Source of the DNA: Cyanobacteria bacterium UBA11153
GTDB lineage: Bacteria > Cyanobacteriota > Cyanobacteriia > Cyanobacteriales > Coleofasciculaceae
DNA length: 22,550 nucleotides
Direction: 5' to 3'
Assembly (NCBI GenBank): GCA_003511885.1
Contig: DOIX01000078.1
Coordinates: 1-22,550, forward strand
A program made the translations under genes and the position numbers. Shown here piece by piece: positions 6,540 through 15,535 of this stretch. Under the pieces are notes generated by a model. That model was not told the DNA's origin. It saw only the letters and a program-made list of their open reading frames with translations, and did no database searches. The stretch's first letter is position 1, and each line of letters opens with the position of its first letter.

Positions 6540-8021
6540 TTATTCTATTTCCACATATCGATATAAATCTTCAATTTTCGGATCGGGAAACTGATGAATT
6601 ACGCGCCATAGTACCGTATAACTGCCATCTAAACGTTGATATACAGGTTGAAAAATAACTAAAATATCGCTACTAGGTGTTTTGAGGATATCTGGAAGAT
6701 TCCGGCGTTGTGCCCTAGAAATGGGTTCCCTGTTTAATACTGCCTCCGGTAACTGAAACTGAATTAATCTGACTAAATAAGTATGATTGAGAATAATGGG
6801 CGATTGGGTAGATGCTGGTGGACTAACTTGCGGCACTAAGCCTATACCATCTTTACCTGTAACGAAGCGTCTTTGATCCATTTGGATGCCATCTACTCGA
6901 GTAGGAGGCAAGTAGTGGAGGAATAAATCCCGCTGTTGGGGCGATGCAAAGGAGACATTTTCTAAATCGGTTTCGATGTCGTCGAGAGAAATTTTACCTA
7001 AATTAACGATAAAACCATAATTTAGTCCTGGTGTGGGAATCTCAAAGTTACCATCTTTAATCGCGATCGCAAATTCGGACATCATACCACTAGGACTTTC
7101 TCCTAGAGAGGCAAAGGTAAATTCCTCTGGCACGGGCGGTTTGAGGCGATTGCGCAACCGATTGGGATCCGGATTATAGGTTTGGGCGAGTAAGACGCGA
7201 GTGATACCGCGATTGGGTTGGGCGAGAAATTGGGCATACCGCTGTCTTTCTAAAGGCAAAAGTCCATAATCGCCGATATCTAAAATATCCCAATCTTCGC
7301 CAGGATCGATAATGTTACTGGCATCTGGAAAAACAGGCAATACGGCGAGGAGTTTTGCCCTAGCAGCAGTTAGGATAGGGGCAGATTCTTCCGGCGGTGC
7401 GATCGCAGGTTGGTATGGTGGTGCGGGATAATCAGCAATGGGAGTTTTTGCGGGAATACCAATGACGAGGGGTTCGGGTTTTGGGAAATCTGGTGCTGGG
7501 AATACTCTAGGTAATTTGGCAGAAGGTGTATTATAGGGAGAACTTACAGTCGGTTTCTCTTGTGGTATCGGATTAGTCGCGGTTAATCCTGCCAACATGG
7601 GCAAACGTCTCTCTAAAACTTCGATCATTGGTTTGAGTTGTTGGGTGGAAGTATAGAGAGAGCAGTAAACCTGTCGTTGAGGTAAGGTTAACTGGGCAGG
7701 AATCTTGGCATCCACTGTGCCGTTGCTACAGAGAAATTGAGGAATTTGGTATTGACTGACGAGAAATCTTTCCACCTTTCCCGAATGAAGGAATAATTGC
7801 CGCCTAGCTCCTTTTACCTGATTTTCGTCTGTACCAGCTAAGGCACGTTGCATCCAATTAATTAAATTTAACTGCTCCTGCACTAACTCCTCAGCTTCTT
7901 GCCAAAACTCAGTAGTAGCGGTAGGTTGCCCAGGGGCATTCTGAGTGTTAGCCGCTGATGGTGTCAGCAAGGCTAAGGATAGGGATAATGGTAGTACAAA
8001 GAGTAGCGAACGTTTGTCCAT
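6540..8021 (-). CDS. Large exported proline-rich protein, function unknown
   Basis: A 493-residue protein with a Sec signal peptide (MDKR, hydrophobic residues 6-20, small residues near 22-25). A helical region follows (38-145) with two cysteines (98 and 120) that could form a disulphide, then a Pro-rich linker (148-215), then a mixed C-terminal domain (220-493) ending in LDGSYTVLWRVIHQFPDP. I do not recognise a family; it looks like a cyanobacterium-specific envelope or periplasmic protein. The start has only a weak purine stretch before it. It is convergent with the Uma2 gene and is not close enough to any gene to suggest an operon. The gene carries two HIP1 sites (7063 and 7399), so it looks resident rather than recently acquired. 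Confidence 0.75.
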   Translation of the reverse strand: MDKRSLLFVLPLSLSLALLTPSAANTQNAPGQPTATTEFWQEAEELVQEQLNLINWMQRALAGTDENQVKGARRQLFLHSGKVERFLVSQYQIPQFLCSNGTVDAKIPAQLTLPQRQVYCSLYTSTQQLKPMIEVLERRLPMLAGLTATNPIPQEKPTVSSPYNTPSAKLPRVFPAPDFPKPEPLVIGIPAKTPIADYPAPPYQPAIAPPEESAPILTAARAKLLAVLPVFPDASNIIDPGEDWDILDIGDYGLLPLERQRYAQFLAQPNRGITRVLLAQTYNPDPNRLRNRLKPPVPEEFTFASLGESPSGMMSEFAIAIKDGNFEIPTPGLNYGFIVNLGKISLDDIETDLENVSFASPQQRDLFLHYLPPTRVDGIQMDQRRFVTGKDGIGLVPQVSPPASTQSPIILNHTYLVRLIQFQLPEAVLNREPISRAQRRNLPDILKTPSSDILVIFQPVYQRLDGSYTVLWRVIHQFPDPKIEDLYRYVEIE

Positions 8022-8066
8022 ATATAACTCGCCCCGAAATTCCCTCTTGAGAATTCCCTATTCTAG

Positions 8067-8096
8067 CAGTTGACAGTTGACAGTTGACAGTTGACA
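8067..8096. repeat. Heptad tandem repeat (CAGTTGA)4
   Basis: Four perfect 7-bp units CAGTTGA plus a partial unit. The array lies 7 nt beyond the stop codon of the short frame at 8104-8280 and upstream of the exported protein gene. Confidence 0.9.
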
Positions 8097-8103
8097 TCAT
8101 AAT

Positions 8104-8280
8104 CTACCCACGTAAAGAGACACTTCGGACAATTACACGAGTAAGGGGTAGAAGATGATTGAGATTTTCCAAGGCTGCCAACCAGTGAGATAAAGCCGTA
8201 ATATCAGTGCTGCCAAAATCTATCTTCATTTCATATTTTTGAACCTCAATAGGATACAAACCACTCCAATTATGGATCAT
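8104..8280 (-). CDS. Small 58-residue protein or gene fragment
   Basis: A frame of 59 codons begins MIHNWSGLYPIEVQKYEMKI and ends LPLTRVIVRSVSLRG. The composition is protein-like, with amphipathic strands and a helix (LSHWLAALENL). An AAGGAG lies 11 nt before the ATG. It starts 25 nt after the stop of the HEAT-repeat gene on the same strand, so it could be the last gene of that operon. The helix-strand pattern loosely recalls the C-terminal part of PilO/GspM-like domains, but this is too short to claim. It could equally be the remnant of a longer gene; the reading frame stays open upstream of the ATG to a TAA near 8320. Confidence 0.45.
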   Translation of the reverse strand: MIHNWSGLYPIEVQKYEMKIDFGSTDITALSHWLAALENLNHLLPLTRVIVRSVSLRG

Positions 8281-8305
8281 ACCGTGCTTGTCTCCTTGAT
8301 CGGGA

Positions 8306-9124
8306 TCACGGAACAGATTCTTTCTCAGTTAATCTGAAAGATTCAAGATATTTGATTATTCCAGTTACATTGGGATAGAAAGGTTTATTTGGATCTAAAG
8401 AAGGTCGAGATTTCGTTATCTCTTGGATCGTCTCTATCAGATAGTTAGCATTTTGCTGATTTGCCAATTCTCTCGTCAGATTGAATATGGTAACTGCCAG
8501 ATTATAATCGGCTATTTCTAATAACTTTACTAACGATAATAGAGATGCTTCATCTCCAAGTTTGTAGAGAGATGCCAAGATAAACGTCTTTGTCAAGCGG
8601 CTGGATTCTGCATCTAGTTTTTGGCGTAAAATCGGCAAAGCTTCTACAACTCCTAAATTGCCTATTGCATCAGCAGAATATGCTCGAACACCCTCATCGC
8701 CATCGTTTAGGGCTTCTAACAATGATGGTAGAGTTTTAACATCTGCAATATTTCCTAATGCCTCTGCCGCACAAAGCCTTACAAGTGAATCTTCATCAGT
8801 TTTGAGTTTGGACACAATTGCCGGAATAGCATCTAGATACTGGAGTAACCCTAGAGATTCAACTGCTTCTATCCGTACCAAAGGATCGGAATCTTCTAAC
8901 AAAATTAGAAGCTTTTCTCCAACATCTTGATTACCCAGTTTACCTAAAGCGGAGGCAACATTTGCTCTTACTCCTTCATCTGGAAAATCTAATAATTCTA
9001 ATAAGATAGGTACAGACTCTTTTGCACCCATTTCTTCAAGTGCAACAACAGCATAACATTTTTCTTCATCGGAACCATTTCTACACCGATCTATTAAATC
9101 CGCAACTTTCATATTTATTTTCAT
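8306..9124 (-). CDS. HEAT-repeat (PBS-lyase-like repeat) protein
   Basis: A 272-residue protein built from about six helical repeats of roughly 31 residues, with the HEAT/PBS-lyase signature: DEGVRANVASALGKLG, DPLVRIEAVESLGLL, DSLVRLCAAEALGNIA, DEGVRAYSADAIGNLG. Such solenoids bind other proteins. In cyanobacteria some (CpcE/F, NblB) act on phycobilisomes, but nothing here identifies a bilin lyase and the neighbours do not suggest it. It follows the 79-residue gene by 29 nt and probably shares its transcript. Two starts are possible, at 9124 (MKINMK) and 9112; GGAA lies just before the first. The partner is unknown. Confidence 0.85.
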   Translation of the reverse strand: MKINMKVADLIDRCRNGSDEEKCYAVVALEEMGAKESVPILLELLDFPDEGVRANVASALGKLGNQDVGEKLLILLEDSDPLVRIEAVESLGLLQYLDAIPAIVSKLKTDEDSLVRLCAAEALGNIADVKTLPSLLEALNDGDEGVRAYSADAIGNLGVVEALPILRQKLDAESSRLTKTFILASLYKLGDEASLLSLVKLLEIADYNLAVTIFNLTRELANQQNANYLIETIQEITKSRPSLDPNKPFYPNVTGIIKYLESFRLTEKESVP

Positions 9125-9153
9125 ATTTCCGCATCTTAATTATATTCAGTGAA

Positions 9154-9393
9154 TCATGAGTGCCTTGAGTGTTTGCAGCCAAGTCCCTTCCTTGTGGAAA
9201 TAATGTGCTTCAATTTCTTTGGCTCGCGAAAGCGTTTAGGCTGTTTTTTAATATCCTGTTCCATGAGTTTCAATGCCTGACATATCATGTCATCATTAAC
9301 TTCTGACTCTGTTGCAGCCCATCCCTCTTGTATCGCACGCTCTATAGCTTCTCGGATAATGTAATCATGAACAACATTTCCCTCTGCAGTCAT
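9154..9393 (-). CDS. Conserved-looking small protein, unknown
   Basis: A 79-residue protein. The N-terminal two thirds is helical and acidic to neutral (DYIIREAIERAIQEGWAATESEV, then MICQALKLMEQDIKKQ). The C-terminal end is strongly basic and low in complexity (RFREPKKLKH through KGLGCKHSRHS). I do not recognise a family. It is the first gene of the run leading to the HEAT-repeat protein, 29 nt apart. A small regulator or antitoxin-like protein would fit its size, but no partner toxin is visible. Confidence 0.5.
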   Translation of the reverse strand: MTAEGNVVHDYIIREAIERAIQEGWAATESEVNDDMICQALKLMEQDIKKQPKRFREPKKLKHIISTRKGLGCKHSRHS

Positions 9394-9470
9394 AATAATA
9401 TTTTAAATAAATTTCTCTATTTTTTCAATATTTTAATCTCTAGCATTGCTAAGTACCCAGGATCCTAGTT

Positions 9471-9500
9471 GGACTTCAGTCCTTTTGGGGCTAAACCCCA
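9471..9500. repeat. Interspersed hairpin repeat in the 9394-9691 spacer
   Basis: Two adjacent hairpins, GGACTTCAGTCC and TGGGGCTAAACCCCA, form a common cyanobacterial interspersed repeat. The rest of the spacer has an AGCACTTTTCAG motif (also at 19028) and a GGGTTGATGAATATTACCC palindrome near 9654. No gene is seen. Confidence 0.55.
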
Positions 9501-9691
9501 GCTACAAACTAATCTTACAGCACTTTTCAGGTTTATAGAATACAAAATTGTATCTACTTGCTTTCCCACTCGGAAGTAATCTGTAGTCAACTAACTTGAA
9601 AACCACTGTAATGCACCATTTTAGCCTGAACAAGCCAGTAGCTTGGGTTGATGAATATTACCCAACACCGCTTCGCTCTTAGAAAATTAAA

Positions 9692-10201
9692 TTAAACTTC
9701 GTTAAAAACTGATGGATAAATAACTTTACCCCGATAGTCCCCCTGACAAGATTTTAGCCATTTAACCATAAAAACCTCGTCTGGCACTGGAAAAGGCGAT
9801 TCAATCCCATAGATAACAGATGGCTCAAATCCAAAACGAGGATAAAATTGAGGATGCCCTAAAACAATTACCAGAAATTCTCCCATAGCCTCTGCTACTT
9901 CTAAACCCTTTTGTACCAAAGCGCTACCAATCCCTTGATTTTGAAATTCCGGTATTACCGCTATGGGGGCTAAACTCAGCATGCGCCAGGTTTCGGCTCC
10001 TACCAAATCGATGTAGCTGAATAAGATATGCCCCACTACCGTACCATCTAATTCTGCCACAAGTGACAATTCGGGAATATTGCGATCGCTCTTGCGAATG
10101 CTATCTACCAGATTCCCCTCATTATCTCGCCCAAATGCTAACTGATATATTTCCCCTACGAGCGTATAATCTAATGGGCTTTCCCCACGAATCTTTATCA
10201 T
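9692..10201 (-). CDS. GNAT-family N-acetyltransferase (YhbS-like)
   Basis: A 169-residue protein with the GNAT fold. Residues 45-60 (LSLVAELDGTVVGHIL) form the central strands, LSLAPIAVIPEFQNQGIGSALVQKGLE (75-101) includes the acetyl-CoA pyrophosphate loop QNQGIG (87-92), and HPQFYPRFGFEP (116-127) is the motif typical of the YhbS/COG3153 group. Length is normal for the group. It would transfer an acetyl group from acetyl-CoA to an amine; the substrate cannot be predicted. It carries one HIP1 site and stands alone on the minus strand. Confidence 0.88.
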   Translation of the reverse strand: MIKIRGESPLDYTLVGEIYQLAFGRDNEGNLVDSIRKSDRNIPELSLVAELDGTVVGHILFSYIDLVGAETWRMLSLAPIAVIPEFQNQGIGSALVQKGLEVAEAMGEFLVIVLGHPQFYPRFGFEPSVIYGIESPFPVPDEVFMVKWLKSCQGDYRGKVIYPSVFNEV

Positions 10202-10327
10202 TTGTTTGTCAGGATGCCTTATTTGCTCCTGTACTTTACTCCAATTGTTAGTTATTTTCTGATGAATAACCTATCGCTAATATCTCGTCTGTCAGGATCG
10301 GTTCGAGATAGTTTTCTCTTTGGTAGG

Positions 10328-10392
10328 GGTGAAGCATTCGGGCGATAACTTCTGCAATGAAACCCATGGTTTTGTCTCCGAATGCTTCACCC
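10328..10392. repeat. Inverted repeat with 15-bp perfect arms
   Basis: GGGTGAAGCATTCGG at 10328-10342 is the exact reverse complement of 10378-10392, with 35 bases between. It can form a long hairpin and is probably a dispersed palindromic element. It lies in the spacer between petH and the acetyltransferase gene, upstream of the latter. Confidence 0.7.
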
Positions 10393-10427
10393 TGCCTTGA
10401 CGCGATTTATAAAACCAGACTTGCTCT

Positions 10428-10469
10428 AATAACCAATAACCAACAACCAATAATAAACAACTAACAACA
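10428..10469. repeat. Six-unit heptad array after petH
   Basis: Six consecutive 7-bp units (AATAACC, AATAACC, AACAACC, AATAATA, AACAACT, AACAACA), ending 4 nt from the petH stop codon. On the petH sense strand they read as GGTTATT-type units. Confidence 0.85.
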
Positions 10470-10473
10470 AAAC

Positions 10474-11721
<1,248 letters not shown>

Positions 11722-11807
11722 TTACAAAGACTTGACTCTGACACGAGAATACTATCTCCCGTTGCCTGGAATAGAAGTGCGATCGCGCCGCAGACAGTCT
11801 TTGTAGC

Positions 11808-11975
11808 TTAACTATTGTAAAGCCAAGCACAGCCCCCGATAAAGGTTATTGAGGGAATAGGAAAGACAACACAAGCTGCCATCAGCCTACCGGGTCGTTC
11901 AGGGGAAAACTGTGGCGAATGGATCGATTTCATTTTTTCTTTACCAGATCGACCAGCTCGCTTTACCATAGTCAT
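11808..11975 (-). CDS. Possible 55-residue single-span membrane protein
   Basis: A frame upstream of petH on the same strand begins MTMVKRAGRSGKEK and ends in a hydrophobic segment (LMAACVVFPIPSITFIGGCAWLY). The basic-inside, one-helix layout suits a small membrane protein. There is no ribosome site before either Met, and the stop is about 120 nt from the petH start. It is offered only as a candidate in a 630-bp spacer that otherwise holds no gene. Confidence 0.22.
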   Translation of the reverse strand: MTMVKRAGRSGKEKMKSIHSPQFSPERPGRLMAACVVFPIPSITFIGGCAWLYNS

Positions 11976-12200
11976 TGACGGGAAGAGAGGAAAATCGTAT
12001 TAAGACTTGTATCGGTAATCTCATTTTGGTACAATCCTCTCTCAGCAGCTAGGACAAAATACTTAATGTCTGGCTAGAGTCTGACCGAGGATGCCACAGA
12101 GATTTCGATGCTTCTGTCAGTTTGGAGTAGGCGGTAAGCTTAACCTTGACAGGCTCGCTTCCTGGAGCGTCCCAAGATTTCTCAGAGGAAAGAAAAAAGG

Positions 12201-12214
12201 TTAACAATTGTTAA
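12201..12214. promoter_or_regulatory. Perfect 14-bp palindrome upstream of prk
   Basis: TTAACAATTGTTAA is perfectly symmetric and contains the T-N11-A spacing bound by LysR-type regulators. It lies 101 nt before the prk start, in the petH-prk divergent spacer. CbbR/RbcR-like control of Calvin-cycle genes would fit, but the site is inferred. Confidence 0.4.
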
Positions 12215-12268
12215 TCTTTCCAAACGGGGAATGACTCTATCCGATTGACCATAAGCTTAGAATTTGCT

Positions 12269-12297
12269 TTGCTGAACTTTCTTTATGAAACTATGAT
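12269..12297 (+). promoter_or_regulatory. Candidate prk promoter
   Basis: TTGCTG at 12269-12274 and TATGAT at 12292-12297 are separated by 17 nt. Transcription would start near 12304 and give a leader of only about a dozen bases before the ATG at 12316, which still includes the GAGG ribosome site at 12307-12310. The short leader makes this a modest candidate. Confidence 0.35.
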
Positions 12298-12315
12298 TGG
12301 CGTTAGAGGAAAAAT

Positions 12316-13320
12316 ATGACGACTCAGATAGATCGCGTAGTGTTAATTGCCGTTGCTGGAGATTCTGGATGCGGTAAGTCAACGTTTCTGAAACGATTGA
12401 CAGATTTATTTGGCGAAGAGTTCATGACAGTTATCTGTTTGGATGATTATCACAGTTTAGATCGCAAACAGCGTAAAGAACAAAAGGTGACGGCGCTTAA
12501 TCCTAAAGCGAATAACTTTGACTTGATGTACGAGCAAATTAAAGCGCTCAAAGAAGGGAAAGCAATTAATAAACCAATTTATAATCACGAAACAGGTGAA
12601 ATCGATCCGCCAGAAAGGATTGAGCCAAATAAGGTGGTGGTAATTGAGGGACTTCACCCATTGTATGATGAACGGATGCGATCGCTAATTGATTTTGGCG
12701 TTTATCTTGATATCAGCGATGAAGTCAAAGTAAATTGGAAAATCCAACGGGATATGGCAGAAAGAGGTCATACTTATGATGATGTCATTGCTGCGATTAA
12801 TTCCAGACGACCAGATTTTACTGCTTACATCGAACCTCAGAAGGAATTCGCTGATGTGGTGATTCAAATCCTACCCACGCAGTTAATTAAGGATGACAAA
12901 GAAAGTAAAATCCTTCGAGTACGCTTGATACAGAAGGAAGGTGTGGAAGGTTTTGAACCAGTCTATCTGTTTGATGAAGGTTCTACTATCGACTGGAGAC
13001 CATGCGGTCGCAAGCTGACTTGTGCTTACCCTGGTATTAAACTATATTACGGACCAGATAGTTATATGGGTAATGAGGTGTCTGTTTTAGAAGTGGATGG
13101 TCAATTTGATAATCTAGAAGAGATGATTTACATCGAAAGTCATCTTAGCAACACTTCTACCAAGTATTACGGGGAAATGACTGAGTTATTGCTGAAGCAT
13201 CGGGATTATCCCGGCTCCAATAATGGTTCCGGTTTATTCCAGGTTTTAGTTGGTCTGAAAATGCGGACAACTTATGAACGCTTAATGGCGGCGAAAACCC
13301 CAGTAGTGGCATCAGTATAG
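12316..13320 (+). CDS. prk: Phosphoribulokinase
   Basis: Makes ribulose-1,5-bisphosphate from ribulose-5-phosphate and ATP, the step that supplies Rubisco. The P-loop is GDSGCGKST (15-23). Cys19 and Cys41 are the thioredoxin-controlled pair close together in sequence, as in cyanobacterial rather than plant-length spacing. Cys230 and Cys236 are the second pair, used in binding CP12/GAPDH. DDYHSLDRKQRK (43-54) and EGLHPLYDER (111-120) hold the substrate and catalytic residues. The length of 334 is normal. GAGG lies 5 nt before the ATG. It is divergent from petH, so the producer and a consumer of photosynthetic reductant and ATP sit side by side. Two hairpins follow the gene. Confidence 0.97.
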   Translation: MTTQIDRVVLIAVAGDSGCGKSTFLKRLTDLFGEEFMTVICLDDYHSLDRKQRKEQKVTALNPKANNFDLMYEQIKALKEGKAINKPIYNHETGEIDPPERIEPNKVVVIEGLHPLYDERMRSLIDFGVYLDISDEVKVNWKIQRDMAERGHTYDDVIAAINSRRPDFTAYIEPQKEFADVVIQILPTQLIKDDKESKILRVRLIQKEGVEGFEPVYLFDEGSTIDWRPCGRKLTCAYPGIKLYYGPDSYMGNEVSVLEVDGQFDNLEEMIYIESHLSNTSTKYYGEMTELLLKHRDYPGSNNGSGLFQVLVGLKMRTTYERLMAAKTPVVASV

Positions 13321-13348
13321 TATAACTTGTCTAAAAAAACTGGTTTAT

Positions 13349-13375
13349 CGTTGCCAAACCCTTGGTTTGGCAACG
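13349..13375 (+). terminator. Strong hairpin after prk
   Basis: CGTTGCCAAACC, loop CTT, GGTTTGGCAACG: a perfect 12-bp stem 28 nt after the prk stop. It is not followed by a T run, so it may act as a 3'-end stabiliser rather than a classical terminator. Confidence 0.55.
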
Positions 13376-13463
13376 GTAACCTAATCGATAACTCAGGTTT
13401 GTCATCTTTTCCTCCGCCAGTCTTGGTTGGTAATACTTTTGGCCTACATCCTAGATGGAAAAG

Positions 13464-13497
13464 AAAACGCGAGATGCCAAAAGTGGCTCTCGCGTTT
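13464..13497 (+). terminator. Second hairpin after prk
   Basis: AAACGCGAGA and TCTCGCGTTT (10 bp, perfect) with an inner GCC/GGC pair and an A-rich side before and T-rich side after. It is more terminator-like than the hairpin at 13349. Confidence 0.6.
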
Positions 13498-13500
13498 CAT

Positions 13501-13528
13501 TTGGTTATTGGTTATTGGTTATTGGTCA
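13501..13528. repeat. Heptad array (TTGGTTA)3-TTGGTCA
   Basis: Four 7-bp units follow directly after the second prk hairpin. On the prk sense strand they read TTGGTTA, the same orientation relative to the gene as the array after petH. Confidence 0.85.
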
Positions 13529-13537
13529 TGGATCTAT

Positions 13538-13619
13538 TATAGCGGTCTTGTTAATTTTTGGCTAGTGGCGCGATCGATGAGGAATTGAGAATCTCTTAAC
13601 CGCCCTGGCGGTTGCTATA
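13538..13619. mobile_element. MITE-like element, copy 2, abutting a start codon
   Basis: An 82-bp element from TATAGC to GCTATA, one base before the ATG of the glycosyltransferase gene. Read backwards, its right end (TATAGCAACCGCCAGGGCGG) closely matches the left end of copy 1 at 5381. A perfect hairpin AACCGCC-CT-GGCGGTT lies at 13598-13613. Confidence 0.7.
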
Positions 13620-13620
13620 A

Positions 13621-14304
13621 ATGAAAATAGCCAAAATTTCGATTATTATTCCAGTTTTAAATGAAGCCATTAGTCTTAGCAGGGTAATCCAAAGATTGGC
13701 AGATGTTTCTCATATAGAAACGATTGTTGTCGATGGGGGTAGTCAAGATGAAACGGTGAATATTGCCAAATCTTTTGGTATTGACGTTATTTGTACCACA
13801 CCAGGTCGTGCCAGTCAAATGAATGCTGGCGCTGCGATAGCGACGGGCGATATTTTACTCTTTCTCCACGGGGATACGATTTTACCCGCCAACTTCGATA
13901 ATCTCATCCGAGAGACTTTAGAAGATAGTCAAGTTATCGCTGGTGCCTTTGAATTACGGATTGATTCTCAAAGACGGGGATTGCGATTGATTGAGAAGAT
14001 GGTAAATTTGCGATCGCATTTTTTCTCTCTGCCTTATGGGGATCAAGGTATTTTTATCACAAGGGCTGTTTTTCAAGATATGGGTGGGTTTCCTGATTTA
14101 CCGATTATGGAAGATTTTGCCTTAATCCGCTCTTTGAGAAAACGGGGAAAAATTGCGATTATTCCTGCATCTGTAATCACATCAGGAAGGCGATGGGAAA
14201 AATTGGGTGTGGTGAAAACGACAGTAATTAACCAAATGATTGTGATTGGCTATTTTATCGGAATTCCGCCACACCAATTAGTGGGATGGTATAGGAAAGG
14301 ATAA
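13621..14304 (+). CDS. Family 2 glycosyltransferase (TIGR04283-like)
   Basis: A 227-residue GT-A fold transferase. Motifs are SIIIPVLNE (7-15), VVDGGSQDET (36-45), the metal-binding region FLHGDT (81-86) in place of DXD, PYGDQGIFI (138-146) and PIMEDFAL (161-168, acidic catalytic region). It lacks membrane anchors except a short hydrophobic stretch near the end (VIGYFIGIPP). This matches the small group often annotated as arsenosugar or rSAM/selenodomain-associated glycosyltransferases; the acceptor is unknown and no arsenic gene is next to it, except the distant ArsR-type gene. No ribosome site precedes the ATG, because a MITE ends one base upstream. Confidence 0.85.
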   Translation: MKIAKISIIIPVLNEAISLSRVIQRLADVSHIETIVVDGGSQDETVNIAKSFGIDVICTTPGRASQMNAGAAIATGDILLFLHGDTILPANFDNLIRETLEDSQVIAGAFELRIDSQRRGLRLIEKMVNLRSHFFSLPYGDQGIFITRAVFQDMGGFPDLPIMEDFALIRSLRKRGKIAIIPASVITSGRRWEKLGVVKTTVINQMIVIGYFIGIPPHQLVGWYRKG

Positions 14305-14377
14305 AAGGGCAGGGGGCAGTGGATAATTGTAGTTCTCATTTTTCAATTAATAAGGTTTCGGACTTATACAACAAGCC

Positions 14378-15289
14378 CTATTTAGGAATAATATAAACCC
14401 AATCTTGATAATTTGGGTCGCGATTTTCCGTAATAGCGGTTAATTTATCTCTGAGTTTTTCCGTAATGGGTTTAGATTGAGGTAGTTTGTAATTTTCTAC
14501 CTGCTTGACTGGAGTAATTTTAGCAGCAGTGCCACTGAGAAAGACTTCATCAGCAATAAATAATTCTGATTTATCCACGGCTCTTTCGATGGTGGGAATG
14601 CCCAAATCTTTAGCCAGTGTAAGAATACTATCTCTGGTAATTCCTTCTAAGACATCTTGGTCAAAACCAGGGGTAATCAGTTCTCCATTTCTCACCAAAA
14701 ATATATTCATTCCAGAGGCTTCGCAAATTTTACCCTGAGAATTCATTAAAAGTGCCTCATCGAAGCCAGATTCCACTGCTTCAGTTTTAGCTAAAGATGA
14801 AGTAATATAAGCGCCGCTAATTTTACCTCTTAAGGGTAAACTGCGATCTTCTTGACGATACCAGGAACTAATTCTACAGGTAACGCCATCGGGAGATAAA
14901 TAGTCTCCTAATTCTAAGCCATAAACAAAGAAGTCTTTTTCAATATTGTGGAGTCTGGGAGCAATTCCCAAATCTGAAGTGTAAACAAATGGTCGAATGT
15001 AAAAAGATTTATCTATTTGATTTTTTTTGACAAATTCAACAATAATGCTTTCAATTTTTTCAGCAGGTAAATCGTAATGTAAAAACTTGGCACTGTTACT
15101 CAAGCGCTGACAATGACGTTGTAATCTAAACAACAATACTTGATGGGGATTTTGGGGATCGATAATACCACGCAATCCGCCAAAAGCACCTGTACCGTAA
15201 TGCAAAGCATGGGTAGCAATAGAAATTTTCGCATCCTCAAATGGGATAAACTGATTCCGAAAGTAAACAATAGGTAAAAAATTATTCAT
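14378..15289 (-). CDS. ilvE: Branched-chain amino acid aminotransferase
   Basis: A PLP enzyme of fold type IV that carries out the last step of Leu, Ile and Val synthesis with glutamate as amino donor. Residues 28-40 (ALHYGTGAFGGLR) form the substrate-pocket signature. Lys156 in LPLRGKISGAY is the PLP lysine. Glu190 in GKICEASGMNIF and the phosphate-binding EGITRDSI and FLSGTAAKITPV segments are all present. The length of 303 fits the bacterial class. D-amino-acid transaminase or aminodeoxychorismate lyase are relatives, but the N-terminal pocket motif favours IlvE. It ends 74 nt from the convergent glycosyltransferase gene. No ribosome site is evident. Confidence 0.92.
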   Translation of the reverse strand: MNNFLPIVYFRNQFIPFEDAKISIATHALHYGTGAFGGLRGIIDPQNPHQVLLFRLQRHCQRLSNSAKFLHYDLPAEKIESIIVEFVKKNQIDKSFYIRPFVYTSDLGIAPRLHNIEKDFFVYGLELGDYLSPDGVTCRISSWYRQEDRSLPLRGKISGAYITSSLAKTEAVESGFDEALLMNSQGKICEASGMNIFLVRNGELITPGFDQDVLEGITRDSILTLAKDLGIPTIERAVDKSELFIADEVFLSGTAAKITPVKQVENYKLPQSKPITEKLRDKLTAITENRDPNYQDWVYIIPK

Positions 15290-15359
15290 GGGAAGAGGTA
15301 AGAGGTTAAGGGTAAGAGGGTGTTTTCAAACTACTGATTATTAACTATAGTTACCGTTA

Positions 15360-15437
15360 GATCCCCCTAAATCCCCCTTAAAAAGGGGGACTTTGAAGGC
15401 AGATTATCTCCTCTTTTTCAGGGGGGTTGGGGGAATC
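15360..15437. repeat. C/G-tract palindromic repeat
   Basis: GATCCCCCTAAATCCCCC at the left and GGGGGGTTGGGGGAATC at the right form outer arms. Inside, TCCCCCTT-AAA-AAGGGGGA is a perfect 8-bp hairpin (15372-15390). It belongs to the same general type as 5496-5569 and lies between the divergent ilvE and lyase-family genes. Confidence 0.65.
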
Positions 15438-15535
15438 GACAGGAAAGAAAACATACCCTAGGAGCTATTGGTTGTTTGCGCCTTCTTCTCTAGAATTAAG
15501 GATCGCGGATGATGGATACTTAATTTTATCGGTTC

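Noticed and set aside
12015..12032. NtcA-like GTA...TAC upstream of petH and prk
   Set aside because: The spacing is 12 bases, not the 8 required for an NtcA site.
13327..13542. Plus-strand open frame after prk
   Set aside because: It covers the two hairpins and a heptad array, and the translated sequence follows the repeats.
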